The position numbers and the translations under genes were made by a program. A stretch of DNA of 64,000 nt, taken from positions 15,721,378 through 15,785,377 of the forward strand of contig NC_133906.1 of NCBI RefSeq assembly GCF_964199755.1. Reading direction: 5' to 3'. The first letter of the stretch is position 1; each line of letters begins with the position of its first letter. The DNA comes from Larus michahellis. Its lineage: Eukaryota; Chordata; Aves; Charadriiformes; Laridae. The notes under the pieces were generated by a model. That model did no database searches, was not told where the DNA came from, and saw only the letters and a list, made by a program, of their open reading frames with translations. Below are positions 1 to 11,600 of the stretch, one piece after another.

Positions 1-24
1 CTTTAAGGCTGGTGTTTTCTTCAG

Positions 25-341
25 TCTGGAGGGCATCTATTTATTGAAGAGTCTAATTAGAACCACAGTTATTACAGATGACATCTTCAAGACAATGTAT
101 TCTGTGCTCAACTCCAAGACATTTATTAGAACGTAAGTGGATACAGCCATTTCTGAGGATTTCATTACTCAAGTCAGCCACACTGTGGTATTTACCAAAT
201 AGCTAATGACATAAAAAATCTGAAGCAAACAATCTCTCTTTTTTTTATTCAATCAGAGAATCCATAAAACCTGTGTTTTATGGATTAGTGGGCAGGGTTA
301 CCTATCGAAAGTGTCAGGGCGCTAATACATTAATACCCTAA
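25..341 (+). other. Candidate pair of coding exons of an unrecognised gene cut by the window edge
   Basis: A possible internal exon runs 25-132. It has a pyrimidine-rich acceptor ending TTCTTCAG at 24 and a strong GTAAGT donor at 133. One frame stays open through all 108 nt and encodes a hydrophobic, helix-like peptide (starts LEGIYLLKSLIR, ends NSKTFIRT). An acceptor-like ATTCAATCAG ends at 256. Joining there keeps the same phase and gives 28 more codons, ending at the TAA at 339-341. The implied intron is 124 nt. I do not recognise the product; it does not look like IL9 or SLC25A48, the genes expected upstream of FBXL21 by mammalian synteny. The second exon coincides with two inverted repeats, which makes it less convincing. 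This could be chance splice-like sequence. Confidence 0.25.
259..286. repeat. Perfect 12-bp inverted repeat with a 4-nt loop
   Basis: The arm AATCCATAAAAC (259-270) is followed by the loop CTGT and by the exact reverse complement (275-286). The function is unknown. Confidence 0.85.
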
Positions 342-353
342 TCGGTATTAATG
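328..353. repeat. Perfect 10-bp inverted repeat with a 6-nt loop
   Basis: The arm CATTAATACC (328-337), loop CTAATC, and exact reverse complement GGTATTAATG (344-353) could form a cruciform or hairpin. It lies 42 bp after another perfect inverted repeat. Its role is unknown. Confidence 0.85.
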
Positions 354-3300
354 GTCCTGATCAGCCTCCCACACACCTGTGTCCCAGGGGCCCAGGTGCC
401 CATTTAAGCTCAGCCGTGGCCCTTCAGTCTCCCCCTGAGCAATGCTGGAGGATGCTGCAGCCACTGGCACCCCTGTGCCTAGCCAGGGACCCTGACCTGG
501 ATTGACCTTGGACCTGCCTCATCATCAGGGACTTGCCCGCCGATGCGGACTCTTGGTTGAACCTGGCTGCTACCTTCAGACCTGCCTTGCTGAGCTGGTT
601 GGTGAGGCCCCTGCCCAGCTGCCTGCAGTAACCCCCTGGTGCTCCGGCCGAAAACTTGCTCTCTGCAAGTTAGAGATGACGCAATTTGTATTTGTTTTTA
701 AATTTAGAGATTAAAACACATTGGTCTAGTGGGATTTTTTATAACATGCCTATAGTATACCAAAGGAACAGAGTAACTCTGCTGTACATAATTCATTTCT
801 AGACAAGCTAAAAACTATTAATATGCCTTTGTGGTGGCTCTTTCCACAGAAAGTACAAACAGCATCTGTATCAATAATTTTCTTATACTTGTTCTGCAGT
901 TTAATGGGCACTGTTAACTGTCCCTATCACCAGCTTTGTCTGAAAGACTTACATCTAGTGCATATATATATAAAACAATTGTAATATACCATCTTATATA
1001 CTCCCACCATCAAACAAAAGGATTGGATTACAACATAGAGTTACTCCCTTTAGTGATTCACGCTTATTTCTGGAGAGATAATATTAGACTGTCATTGCAT
1101 TTCTAAAAGCTTAATATCATCTCATAAAGATTTCTCCATATAAGCCCACGTTTTAACTCTTTCTTACAAAGGAAGGCGTTTGTAACCAGGCATGTAAATA
1201 AGCTATTACTTTCACTAATTTTATTTCAGATTCAGTGTGGATTATAGAAACCTTTACAAAAGAACCTGGGTGATTTCTATTCCTAAAACATGTTGTTTCT
1301 TGTTGCCTGCTTGTGTAGCAGCTGGTGTCTGGCAGAGCAGCTCCCGAGCCTCCAGCAAACATGACATACTAACCTACTTTCTGGGCACGATCGTCACTTG
1401 CTACTCTAGTCTGCTTAGTTAAGTTTAAATTGTTGGAGCTGCAGTGTTTGATCAGAAAGTATTTGGGTTTTAAATTAAGAATGACAGTATGTCACTGTGT
1501 TTTCAGTACTGTTTGTGAAATTCATGGTTCTTTCTAAAATTAAGCTTTTAAAAGCAGGAGCTGCAACATAGTACTTACTTGGCTTAGCACACTGATACAA
1601 ATGCAACTGCTTTCAGAGAAAAGCTAGACTGACCCTGACTCCCATTCAGTGTGGCAATGATGGTGCCTGTGCGAAACTTGAGCTGAAGCCCTGTACCACG
1701 TTATCTACCAAGAATTCAAGATAGCAAGCATGCAGCCATGAGCGTTCTTTGGTTATGTGGATTTGTCAGAATCATGGTCACGATGAAAATGAAGCAGGGC
1801 TTGGATTAAAATGTAGAAGTCCTGCTATGAAATACAATTATGCTGAAGTTAGCATATCAAAAAAAGCTGGTAGTGATTTATTTTTGTGATAACTATCTGT
1901 ATGAGCTATTGCTGTACAGCACAATATACTGCATGGTTTCCTACTTCATCTGACAATAGACATTCCTGACTTTTTTCTTCATTTTTTTTTTTCCCCCCAG
2001 CTCTCTCGTCTCCTCTCCTGGGGTCCTTCTGTTAAAAGCTAGTTAAGAAATGGCCAATAGTTTCATGAGCCTTGTCTTTAACTTTTCACACAGTTCTTGT
2101 AAATCTTCCAAGTGCATAGCGTACCGATTCTGAATTGACACCTGTTCATTCTTCGGTCTCAGGAAACTTTTGATTTCCTGAAAGCTTTCTTATACTAATT
2201 AACTCATAGGTTTACTCAATTTGTTTTTCTTGATTACTACTTCAAAGGCCAATGATAAAAAAATGTGAATATCACTGTTGGTCAAAGTACAGAAAGAGGA
2301 TATTATGAAACCTGTGTGAAAGATTCTGCAAAATATTCCTGTAACCGCCATAAACACGAGATGTGAGTAGAATATCTCTTTCTGTAAATCTGCCTCCAGG
2401 AGAGACAACCACAGGAGGAAGGCCAAGCTTGACATGGGGTGGCTGGATGACGTGGGCGGCCCATAGCAGCAGGTTAGATAAGGAGGACATACATGCAGCC
2501 GCACAGTTTGCTTTCAGCTCTTTGCATCTTGTGTATGAGGTGAAGGATCTGGAGACAAAAGCAGCAGCTCTGTGCCAGCCACCTATCTGATACCTGGAAG
2601 ATGAGTAGAAGACAGAAGCTCCTGGTGTGTGCTCGTGTTTATGCTGATTTCCTTACAGTACTGACAAATCCTTAGCTGATTTGTTGTTGTTTGTATATAC
2701 CCGCAAGCATTTTAGAGCAATAATAAGTATAGCTACAAAATGCGTAGTATTCTTCTATACTATTCTATACTTCATTTTAAGTTAGGTATACAATATGTCT
2801 GTGCTAGACTAGATTGAAAGAGGAAACTCTTCTATACAGAAAGCCTCAAAAATCAGTCTATATTACTCTTTTAAAAGTACATTTGAACCTGTTCCTGTAC
2901 AGCAGCCCAAAGGTTATTGGCAATGCACCAAAGAAACCCGTGACTGGTGGATTTAGATACCAACTGCAAATCTCCATTAATCTCTGTTTACAATCTATCC
3001 TCTATTACTGTCTACAGATAGTAATGCCTAAGTTAAAGTTGCTTTTTGTAGCAGAACCTACTGAAAAATCAGTTTAAAAACACATACCAGGAAAAAAAGA
3101 CTTGAAAAAAAATTACTTGTAACTTTATCTCCTACTTACTTTAGGATCTGACAACTATATAGGTAAGGAGTGGGTTTTGGCAGATTTTCTAAATTAAATT
3201 GATTTTTAAATGTGCAGTGTGTTTCATCATTCTGTTTGAAGAAATTGTGTACTTTGGAGATGTCACAGTTACTGTCTGATAAATACTACTTTCAGTTTGT

Positions 3301-5229
3301 TTCATTAGCCCTTCAACATGCTCATTTTCTATTTTTTTCATATCTGGGTGAAGAAATTGTATTTTGATGTGACACAAATACTCAGCTGAATTTTGCCAGC
3401 TTTGCTTTTATACAGGGCAGATACAATTGACCACTGCAATGCTTCATGTTGAGTATTATCTCTTCATTAAAAGATGCTATAAAGGCTTGTTATTGGTTAA
3501 TTATTGCTATCTGCAAGAGCCAGGAAATCTGTGGTTGCAAGTGTTTTGTAGCAGTTGACAATAAAAACTGAATTGTTCGGGTATCACTAGTCAGTGTTTC
3601 TGTATGATTGTACTTATAGCTGTTACTCAGTATGTCTGCAGCAATAAAATTTGCAATTTTTTTAAGTTATGCTTTAATAAATTAGAGGCGTACTTTTGGC
3701 ATCTCTGGTTCAGACATACAACCCAGCAATCAGCCCTCTGTCCTTTGAAGAGGCAGGTAGTGAGGAAAGCAAAGCAAGTGGGGAAAACCTTTTTCAGAAA
3801 GGGGTGCTTTTTGGCCAACAGACAGCTAAAAATCAGTAAAAGCTGCTGGTGCTCCACCTCCTTTGGAAGTGTAAGCATTCGTCTAGGGACTGGAGCCCCT
3901 AGGCTGGCTGAGGCTTCTCTCGAGGGGGCAGAAACACAAGGCTGCAGCGAGGACATCGCTCCTGCATCCATCCTGAGCCTCCAGGCCCAAAGGATGGAGC
4001 TCCTTCGCTGTGGTGCCAGCGCTGCTTCCCAGAGGCCCAGCTCCAGCGGGAGGGGCAGGGCATGGCCGTGCCTGGAGGAAATGGCCTCCTGAAGAGGCTC
4101 ACGAGGCAGTTTCCAAAGGTCAGGGTGTGGTGGTGCAACCCCTTTGGGCCACTTGGTACTTGGCATGATTTCCCTCCCAACCTGGGCCACATAATAATAC
4201 AATGGACCAGAATTTAACATAATGGTCTAACATGAAAGAAAGAAAAGGTGGAGAGCAATGGAACAGAACGCAATAGTGTGCCTGGTCCCCATGGGTTCTG
4301 CCGTTTGAAGACAGTAACTGTAATCAATTACTCCTGACAACATACGGATTGCGGCCACAGAGGCGGGATACCAGGACCCCAAGATCTATCAAGTTCTGGG
4401 TTTGTGTAGCTGGTGGAAAGTACCAGAATATTCCATTGTCTGGGCCGGTGTGGAAAAGTACCTGACAAAAGTCAATTACCTCAGATCCTACAAATAATGA
4501 TTCTAGTAAAGACCCTTTGAGCTCTTCTGGATCTCAGCAGGCTGTGGCCAGTATGTCCCCTGAGCTGGGACGCCGCTCGGGCTGACATCTCGAGGCCAGG
4601 GTGAGGGAATCCTTCCCCAGCCTTAACTACTGCCCGCTGAGGAACACCGATGCATCCCGAGTATTTACCCTAAATTCAAGGAAGGGAAATTTTGACTATA
4701 GGCTAAGCCTCTCTTCCATCCACCTCTCCACCTATATGTTTGTGATATATACATTAGCTTTATGGATGTGGGTGTTCTTCCACCCGTCTGTGCACATGTA
4801 GGACTTCAAAGCCGTACCTGTCAGCTCTTTGAAGTCACCTGCTGTTAAGAAATTCTCGATTCTAGCCATCATAGACTTGTATGTGTGTGTGCACTCATAT
4901 GTTCCACTCGTATTGAGATCTGTGCTTTTTGCCCGTATGTATTGATTTGTAATTCATTATAGTCAGTGTAAATCTTGCCATCTTCAAATCTGTAATTAAG
5001 TCACTACTCAGCTAGTTTGTTCACTAGCTTTGAAAACCTCTAAGCCAGTTAATGATTAAGTGCTGCTAAAATTTCAACCTCTTGATCTGCCTTAAATCAC
5101 TAATAAATTTTGAATTGCTGCTAAATCATCACCGTGTCAAATACTTCCATCTGTGACACAGGGCTGCCCCCGCTTGAGGAAGATCTGGGGTTACAGATAC
5201 TTCATGACAGGAAAATGAGCAGGAGCCTG
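354..5229. other. No recognised gene; upstream flank of FBXL21
   Basis: The sequence is mostly AT-rich and unique. A GC-richer island at about 3860-4130 carries overlapping open frames on both strands, but none looks like a known protein. A stretch at about 4330-4500 stays open in one frame for roughly 55 codons. I could assign it neither to a gene nor to a repeat. Confidence 0.5.
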
Positions 5230-5446
5230 CACGGAGGGCCTCAGGAGGCCTGGTCAGGAGGAGCAGCCGCCCCTGCCGCTCTGGGGAAGGAAAGGAGAGC
5301 GCAGGCGGCCCAGGGCAGTCTCCCTCCATCCCTGCCTGGCCAGGGGACGCAGCGGGCTCCGGCGCCGCAGCCATCGCCCTCCGCCCGCCCATCCCCATTT
5401 TAGCCTTGGCGCGCTGCCCGCGCGGGCGCGAAATGGCGCCCGCCGT

Positions 5447-5452
5447 CACGTG
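5447..5452. promoter_or_regulatory. Canonical E-box (CACGTG) in the FBXL21 CpG island
   Basis: A perfect palindromic CACGTG sits in the island about 200 bp before the preferred first-exon donor. CLOCK/BMAL1 binds this motif, and Fbxl21 is reported as a clock-controlled gene in mammals. MYC/USF factors bind the same core, so occupancy here is an inference. Confidence 0.6.
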
Positions 5453-5479
5453 CTGGGGCTTCCCAGGGCGCCTGCGCTG

Positions 5480-5653
5480 CTGGGACGGCGCGACCGCGGC
5501 CGGGCGCCGCCGGCTCCTCCCCTCCGTGGCCGGCGGTGCGGACAGGGCGCTCAGCTGGACGGGAGGCTTCGGAGCTCTTGGCGGGTAACCCCCCACACTG
5601 CTCTGCGGCTGGCCTCGGCCCTGCCACTGCGAGGGAGCCGCGCCCAGGCGGCG
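5480..5653 (+). other. FBXL21: Probable non-coding first exon of FBXL21 (5' boundary uncertain)
   Basis: The 3' boundary is set by the donor GGCGGCG/GTGAGC. The start is a guess from the island core. An alternative downstream donor at 5961 (GAAAAG/GTAATG) is also good. The exon would join an acceptor just before the coding start: ATACGGACATGCCTTTTTTCAG ends at 13437, or TTCTACTTAG ends at 13269. Confidence 0.4.
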
Positions 5654-8600
5654 GTGAGCGGCGGGGTGGCCGCGGCGGGGGGAAGCCCCCTGTGCGGCGG
5701 CCGGGAGGGGAGAGTGCGCGGGGTCCCTGGGAAGGCGGTGCGGGGCCGAGCCGGGTCGGGTCGTGTCGGGCGGGCAGACGTTTGTCGCGCCCAGAAACCT
5801 TAATTCTCCCTGAGCCGTGAGGAGGCCTGACCTCGGCAGGGCTCCCGCTTGCGTGTAGCGTTCGTCAGCCCCCGTCCCCGGCCTGAGGGGAGGTGACCGG
5901 GCAGGGACCCGGCCGCGCTCCCTCCCCTCAGGGAGAGCTGAGGAGGACGTCTCTGGAAAAGGTAATGCCCTGCCGCGGGCTGCCTTCGCTCCCAGACGCC
6001 TTGTGCTGAGGTAAAACAGTGTGGGAAGGATTTTATGTGCTTTACAGTCGGCTTGTTACCGCTCGAAACTCCCCTGGCCGTCCCCACGCCGGCAAAATGA
6101 CCGGACCGGGCCCCGGCGGGGTGGGCGTCCGCCCTCGGGAACAGGGTGCTAGGATTGCTCCGGGCCGTCGGCTGGAAAAAAAGGTGGTTTTTTTTTTTTT
6201 TTCCATGTGAAGAGCTTGAATGGCTTGAAAGTCGGGTCTAAAAGTTTCTAGAAAACCTGTAGAAAGAATGCTTTTTTTTCTTCCTGCCGTGTGATGTTTG
6301 GGTAAGCCCTCGAGAGAACTCTTCAGATGTGTCATGTAGTGAAACAAGGGAAATCTTGAGTGTTGTTCGTGGTCTAAAAGCTGTTCAAGTGGGGGTGGTT
6401 TCTTCTAAAAATAGTGCATCAGTATAACACGAATAGCAAAGTTTGATCACCTAACTAACACTAAAAGTGGCAATGAGTTTGTATTTCTTCACTTAATGCA
6501 AGCATTAAGATGTTTAGCTGAATGCTGTTATTTTTAGGTCTCTGAGGCTTTGTTGTAAACATTAAAAATGTGATAAATCCCTCGAGAGAGAGAGGCTTGG
6601 TTTTAAGAAAAACGAGGATTGATTTTTTTTAAAAAAATAATAATCCTGTTCAGAAGCAAAAATGCCACCCACTAGAAGATCACTGTGTCCTAAATGAAGG
6701 AAAAAAACTTAATCTTGGAGCTCATCACGCTGAAGGACTAGAATATTCTGAAACTTAAGCTAAAAATGCATTTTTGATCTGTGTTTTGAAACATACTCAG
6801 CGATTGCATTTGAGGCTGCATCAGGAGTTCCAACAGTCTTCCAGCGCTGCCTTTTTTGTGTACCGTGTCTGCTGCACTTGTTCCCCAGATGGACTCTGAA
6901 TTCCTTAATGTTGTGAGTGGGTGACCTTGATACTATCACTGAACTGTGATTATTTTTTTTTTTTAAAGACACTGTGATTAATGTGGCAAGTATTTCAGCT
7001 GTTAAAAGGCAGATCCATAAACATTAATTTCCAAGTGTTAGAAAGTTAAAGCTTAGTGACCATGATGGCTACTTTATCCTGGCGGATTTCCAAGTTTGAA
7101 AGGGTTTTTTTTATTTCTCAGAAACTTCATTTCTGCTGGATTTGGTTTTTTTGGGTTGGTTGGTTTGTTTGTTTTGTGGGGTTTTTTAAGTGTCTCTATT
7201 AGAAACCTGATTTTATGGTGTTTTGTTTTATTAATTCCTGCTGAGTCCTGGTGTTGAGAACTGAAAAGGAGAATCTACAAATTGGAGAAAGCGGTTATTT
7301 CTTTGTGGCTTGAATCTTTGTATAATAATAAAACCTCTTTTTTGCAACTGTAGCATGGGAAGCAGTGAACAGCTGCTGTCTTAACTGAGCCACTGCTGAC
7401 CATTCCTTAGAATCCCCTGCCAAGACCCCATGTCATGGGAGAGATTTCATCGTCTTAATTTTAGCAGAAGTTTACAGTTCTGTTACCAGGATAAGCTGCA
7501 GAAACAGTTATTTAACTTGAATTTTTGTGGATCCCTGTTGGGTTTTGCAGATTTGAGTTTGTTTGAGTAGGATAACATGCAGCTGTGCAAAATACTTGAT
7601 CACAGGACGCTGAGGTAGTAGAATTTATAGAGGAGAACAGCTGTATAGGGTACTGAACTAATATTTAATACTTTGCTCTACACAAATGAGGATTATGAGT
7701 AGATTTGATAAACCCCATCAGTTGCCAGAGTGTTTAATTTCAACGACTGTGCTGCTGCTGTTTATGTTTGGTAATAATTTGGCTAACTCTACTTTAGACT
7801 AACAATTCACTGTTATTTACGTAACAAGCATCTGTGATAACTAGTTATTTTTTGTCATAAACATATCTGTTTACATGAGCTGACATGGTTGCAGCTGCTT
7901 TGGATGGTTCTTGTGGCCTTGGACGCTTAAAGGAAGCATCCTTAGACTGTACACCTGATTATTTTTGTTGTTAACAAGAACTTTCAGTAACTTTTTTTTA
8001 AATGTAGTATCCAAAATTTTGCTACTTTTATCTGCAATGTAACATATAAACTCCTGTATGCTGGGGGGTTCAGGTCTGTGAAAGGGAAGCTCCCTTCATC
8101 AGGAGGCAGTCTGTAGTTAGGAGGTAGTATTCGCTGCTATCAATAACCAGCCCAAACCTTTGTGAAGTTCAGAAGCCTGCTGAACGCTATAGCTAGTCTT
8201 TATTGACTACATTAATAGAACTATATTTGATACATTTCTTACTATAAAAGGACATTGCTGTCCTTATCTTAATTTTCAGATCTTATTTTACTATTAACGA
8301 TTACTTTGCTTGCACCCACACTGAGAAGTGTTGGAGAGAGTACTGAAGTCTTGAGTTTAACAGATGGAAGGGTATACTCCCTGTCCCCCCATGATAGGCA
8401 CGTGAAGTTTATCATGCGGAGGATTTCAGTTATTTGGTGTGTTTTTATAAAAGCAAACTTAGTGATATTCTTGTGGGTAAAGCTTTGAATGATTACTTAT
8501 GATGCGGGACACACAAACTTACCTGTAATGTGGTATTGAAAGAAAATAGTGTGGAGGGAGTTAGGGGACTTCTAATCTAAGCCCCCGTGATGTGGTTGTT

Positions 8601-11600
8601 GGTGATACACCTGCCAGGTTGTCCAGGCTGTCATGTGCTTTCTGGGAGCTCATAAACTGGGAGGAGGCTGCAGGCTGGGAGGTTTGTTGTTGATGGAGCA
8701 TCTCCTGTCTTCCTTCTTGCCATGTGACTGTACCCAGGGCTGCGCCGGGTGGGGATGTCAGGCTGCTGCACGTTTGGTGGTAGGAAGCTGTGCCATGTGG
8801 CCTCTGTGTTTTCATCATCTGTTGCATACTTCCCTAGGCCAACAGACAGCCTTGCCAATGAAGGGCAAAAGGCAGGAAAAAAGATTTGGGGTTTTTTCAC
8901 CTGTTCTCCATGTCTCTTAGATTACATTAGTAGTTATAGACAGTGTTATTAGCCAAACTTTACTACTAATGGTAATGATAATGCAAATATTGAATAACTC
9001 ACTGTTTACATTGTACTCTTGGCCAGTACAATGCAAATGTAATTGCAACACATGTTTCCTATCAGTTTTACACTTAATCTGAGCTCACACTTCTATCAAT
9101 GACACAGTATTTGCAATGTAGGATAAGCTACCTTGTGTTAAAATGATGCCCTCAAGCTCCTTTACTAAAGCAAGAAAATGTGTAAATTGATGTCAGCTTA
9201 TTTTCCTATCATTTTTGCGTGGGATGTAATACAAGGATTATTTTTTTTTCCCAAAACTAATAAAGGTTTTTGTGGCATTTTATCTGGACAGGAGGGGAAA
9301 ACAGACAGATGCTTGTGAGTGCCCCATGGCTGCAGCTGCCTCAGTTCATTCCTTTATTGCCTATTGTAACTTGGAAGCATTCTTTAGGTAAGAAAGCTGC
9401 TTCAAAATATGTCATGTGGTTTATAAACTTACACTTAATATGCTTCTGTGTTGAATCTTTCAATTGCATCTCAGTGTTTTGTGCTCTCAATTATAATGTT
9501 ATTTATGTGTTCTGTTTACATGTGTCATAAACCTGCCTTTTATGTGTTAGAAACTGACAGCACTTTTTTAAATGAATTTTATGTGCTGTGCCGAGTTAGC
9601 AAAGGGATAGTCTGCTTGCTTCACAGGAGAACATGTAATACTTGTAGACTGACTGTGCAATACAAGGCCACTATAAATTACAAACTTCATCAGATGCCGC
9701 CTGTGAACAGAGTTACTAATGTGTATCAACTTTCTAATTATAAAGAAGCCTGTCTACACAGATCTTAAATTTTCTGATGTGCGAGCTGAGCAAGAGCATT
9801 ACTTGCACAGATTTCAGTACTTGAATTTGATTTTGCTTAGGAGATAGGGGCTGCTTATCCTATTGCATTCCTAATTAACATGTGTATTACACCTATGTTA
9901 AACTTTACAACCATAAAGCTAATATTAACTGGGTAGTTTTTCAAAAGATGATGATATGACCCAGGAGAATCTAAAACCTCGTGTCTCCCATCTTTTAAAG
10001 AAAAAGATGGTTTCTAAAGATGTTATTACTGGCTGAACACAACAGTTTGTAAACATCTTCAGCTTCTAATTTACTTTTAATTTCAGATCTGTCATGATTT
10101 AGTAATATATGCGTTGCTGTTCCTGTAGCTTTCCATTAAAGCATCTTCAAATAATATAAAATGGGTAACTGAATTTGGAGGTTTGAGGTATATTTTCTTA
10201 TAGCAAACCAAGATACTGTTTCATAATAAGATACAGGGCAGCTCTTTCGTATTAGTATATGGGAGCATATTTGTACATCATCGCTATCTCTTTTTCCAAG
10301 TAGAGTTTAATTAGCCAAAATAGTTTGTTTACTGTCAAGATTATCATGATGCAGTAAGCATACTTTTGGAGTAAAAGTGGGTAATGTTTAAAGCGAAGAG
10401 TCCTTAAATTTTAAAATATTAGAAGTCATATCTTTAACTATTTTGATGTATGTGGGGTTTGGTATATGGTAGGCTGCAAAAAAGTTAATGTTTCGTATCC
10501 AGGTTTGTAATTTCTCTAGGTAATATTCAAGAATTCAGAGGTGTATTTGTGTTGCATGAGAGTACTGATGTGACTAAAATTGTAGATAGTGCAAAACGTA
10601 GATTTCTTACAACAATTACACCTTCCCATTAGTTAAATGATAGTTTTCAGATAACATCTGGTAAAACTAATTGCCACTTTTTGTTATTCTACTTCCATGT
10701 CAGCCTTGCGGTACAGTGTGTACTGTTCATCTCAGTCTTTGTTCCAAAACTTAGTCCCTCCAGTGGGTCTCCCAGACATTGCAGAACAGTTTTTCTTTGG
10801 TCGGTGGCTTCACAGGTCAGTTCATCTTCTGGGACCCGTCCCTGCCTTCTGGTTAAGGAATCCATGCACACATACAGGATGACTCAACAGTGGGATGGAT
10901 GTTCAGATACCAGAAAGGTGCTGGTAACTTGACAGGAACTTCCACATTCTTTGGAGGTATGTGTGCATGTAAACCTCTCATTGAATGCTACCTGGATTAT
11001 ATCACATGGAACTACAATGTAGTTAACTTCAGTTGTGTTTTAAAATATATACTGTTCATAGTTTAAGTATTCAGAACAAAATAAGCATTCACATTTTTAC
11101 AGTAAATATTAGGGCTTCCAGTTTGGTGAAAAAAATTGTGATATGTAACCAATGGAACCTTTTTCTGGCTTTGCATCCCACATTGAGTAATAAAATTAAA
11201 TTCTGCTAAAGTACTGCAATGCAGAATACTAAAAATAGAAATTCTAGAGTTATGAGTTTGAGGGATGCATTAACAAGAACAAGTTACGGCTGCGTTCCAT
11301 CAGTGAGAGCATGGATACTGTGTATGCCATGCATACCTTGTTATGTCTCTTCCTATGAAGAGTCTCAACTGGATATACTGCATCTGGTCTGTAGCCTGGC
11401 CTGTGGTTTAGGGGAACGGTGTCCTTTCTAGTAGTTCTCAGATGCCAAAACTTCTTTGTGGGAGTCAAAACAGCACCCATGAAGCTCGACTAAGTTTCAA
11501 ATAAAGTGAAAATTTCCAATTTTTTTTTTTTTTCAGAAACTTACAGTTTACCAAGATGTTGCAGAGTTACATGAGAATAGCAAAAGCGTAGAGAAGCTTC

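Larger units (their letters stand above)
5230..5960 (+). promoter_or_regulatory. FBXL21: CpG island promoter, assigned to FBXL21
   Basis: This is by far the most CpG-dense part of the window, with many CG dinucleotides, GC boxes and alternating CGCG blocks, and it is flanked by AT-rich DNA. It lies 7.6-8.3 kb upstream of the FBXL21 start codon, on the correct side. It holds strong plus-strand splice donors (GGCGGCG/GTGAGC at 5653 and GAAAAG/GTAATG at 5961), as expected for a non-coding first exon. A YY1-like AAATGGCGCC (5431-5440) and a canonical E-box lie inside. There is no TATA box, as is usual for this promoter class. It could also be bidirectional, but I see no gene on the left strand to pair with it. 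Confidence 0.75.

Noticed and set aside
3604-4220. Overlapping 162-codon (+) and 197-codon (-) open frames
   Set aside because: Both cover the same GC-rich patch, with no domain, signal peptide or splice support. The mutual overlap suggests a composition effect.
5129-5820. Several open frames in the CpG island
   Set aside because: High GC content removes stop codons, so overlapping frames on both strands are expected. No known protein is visible.
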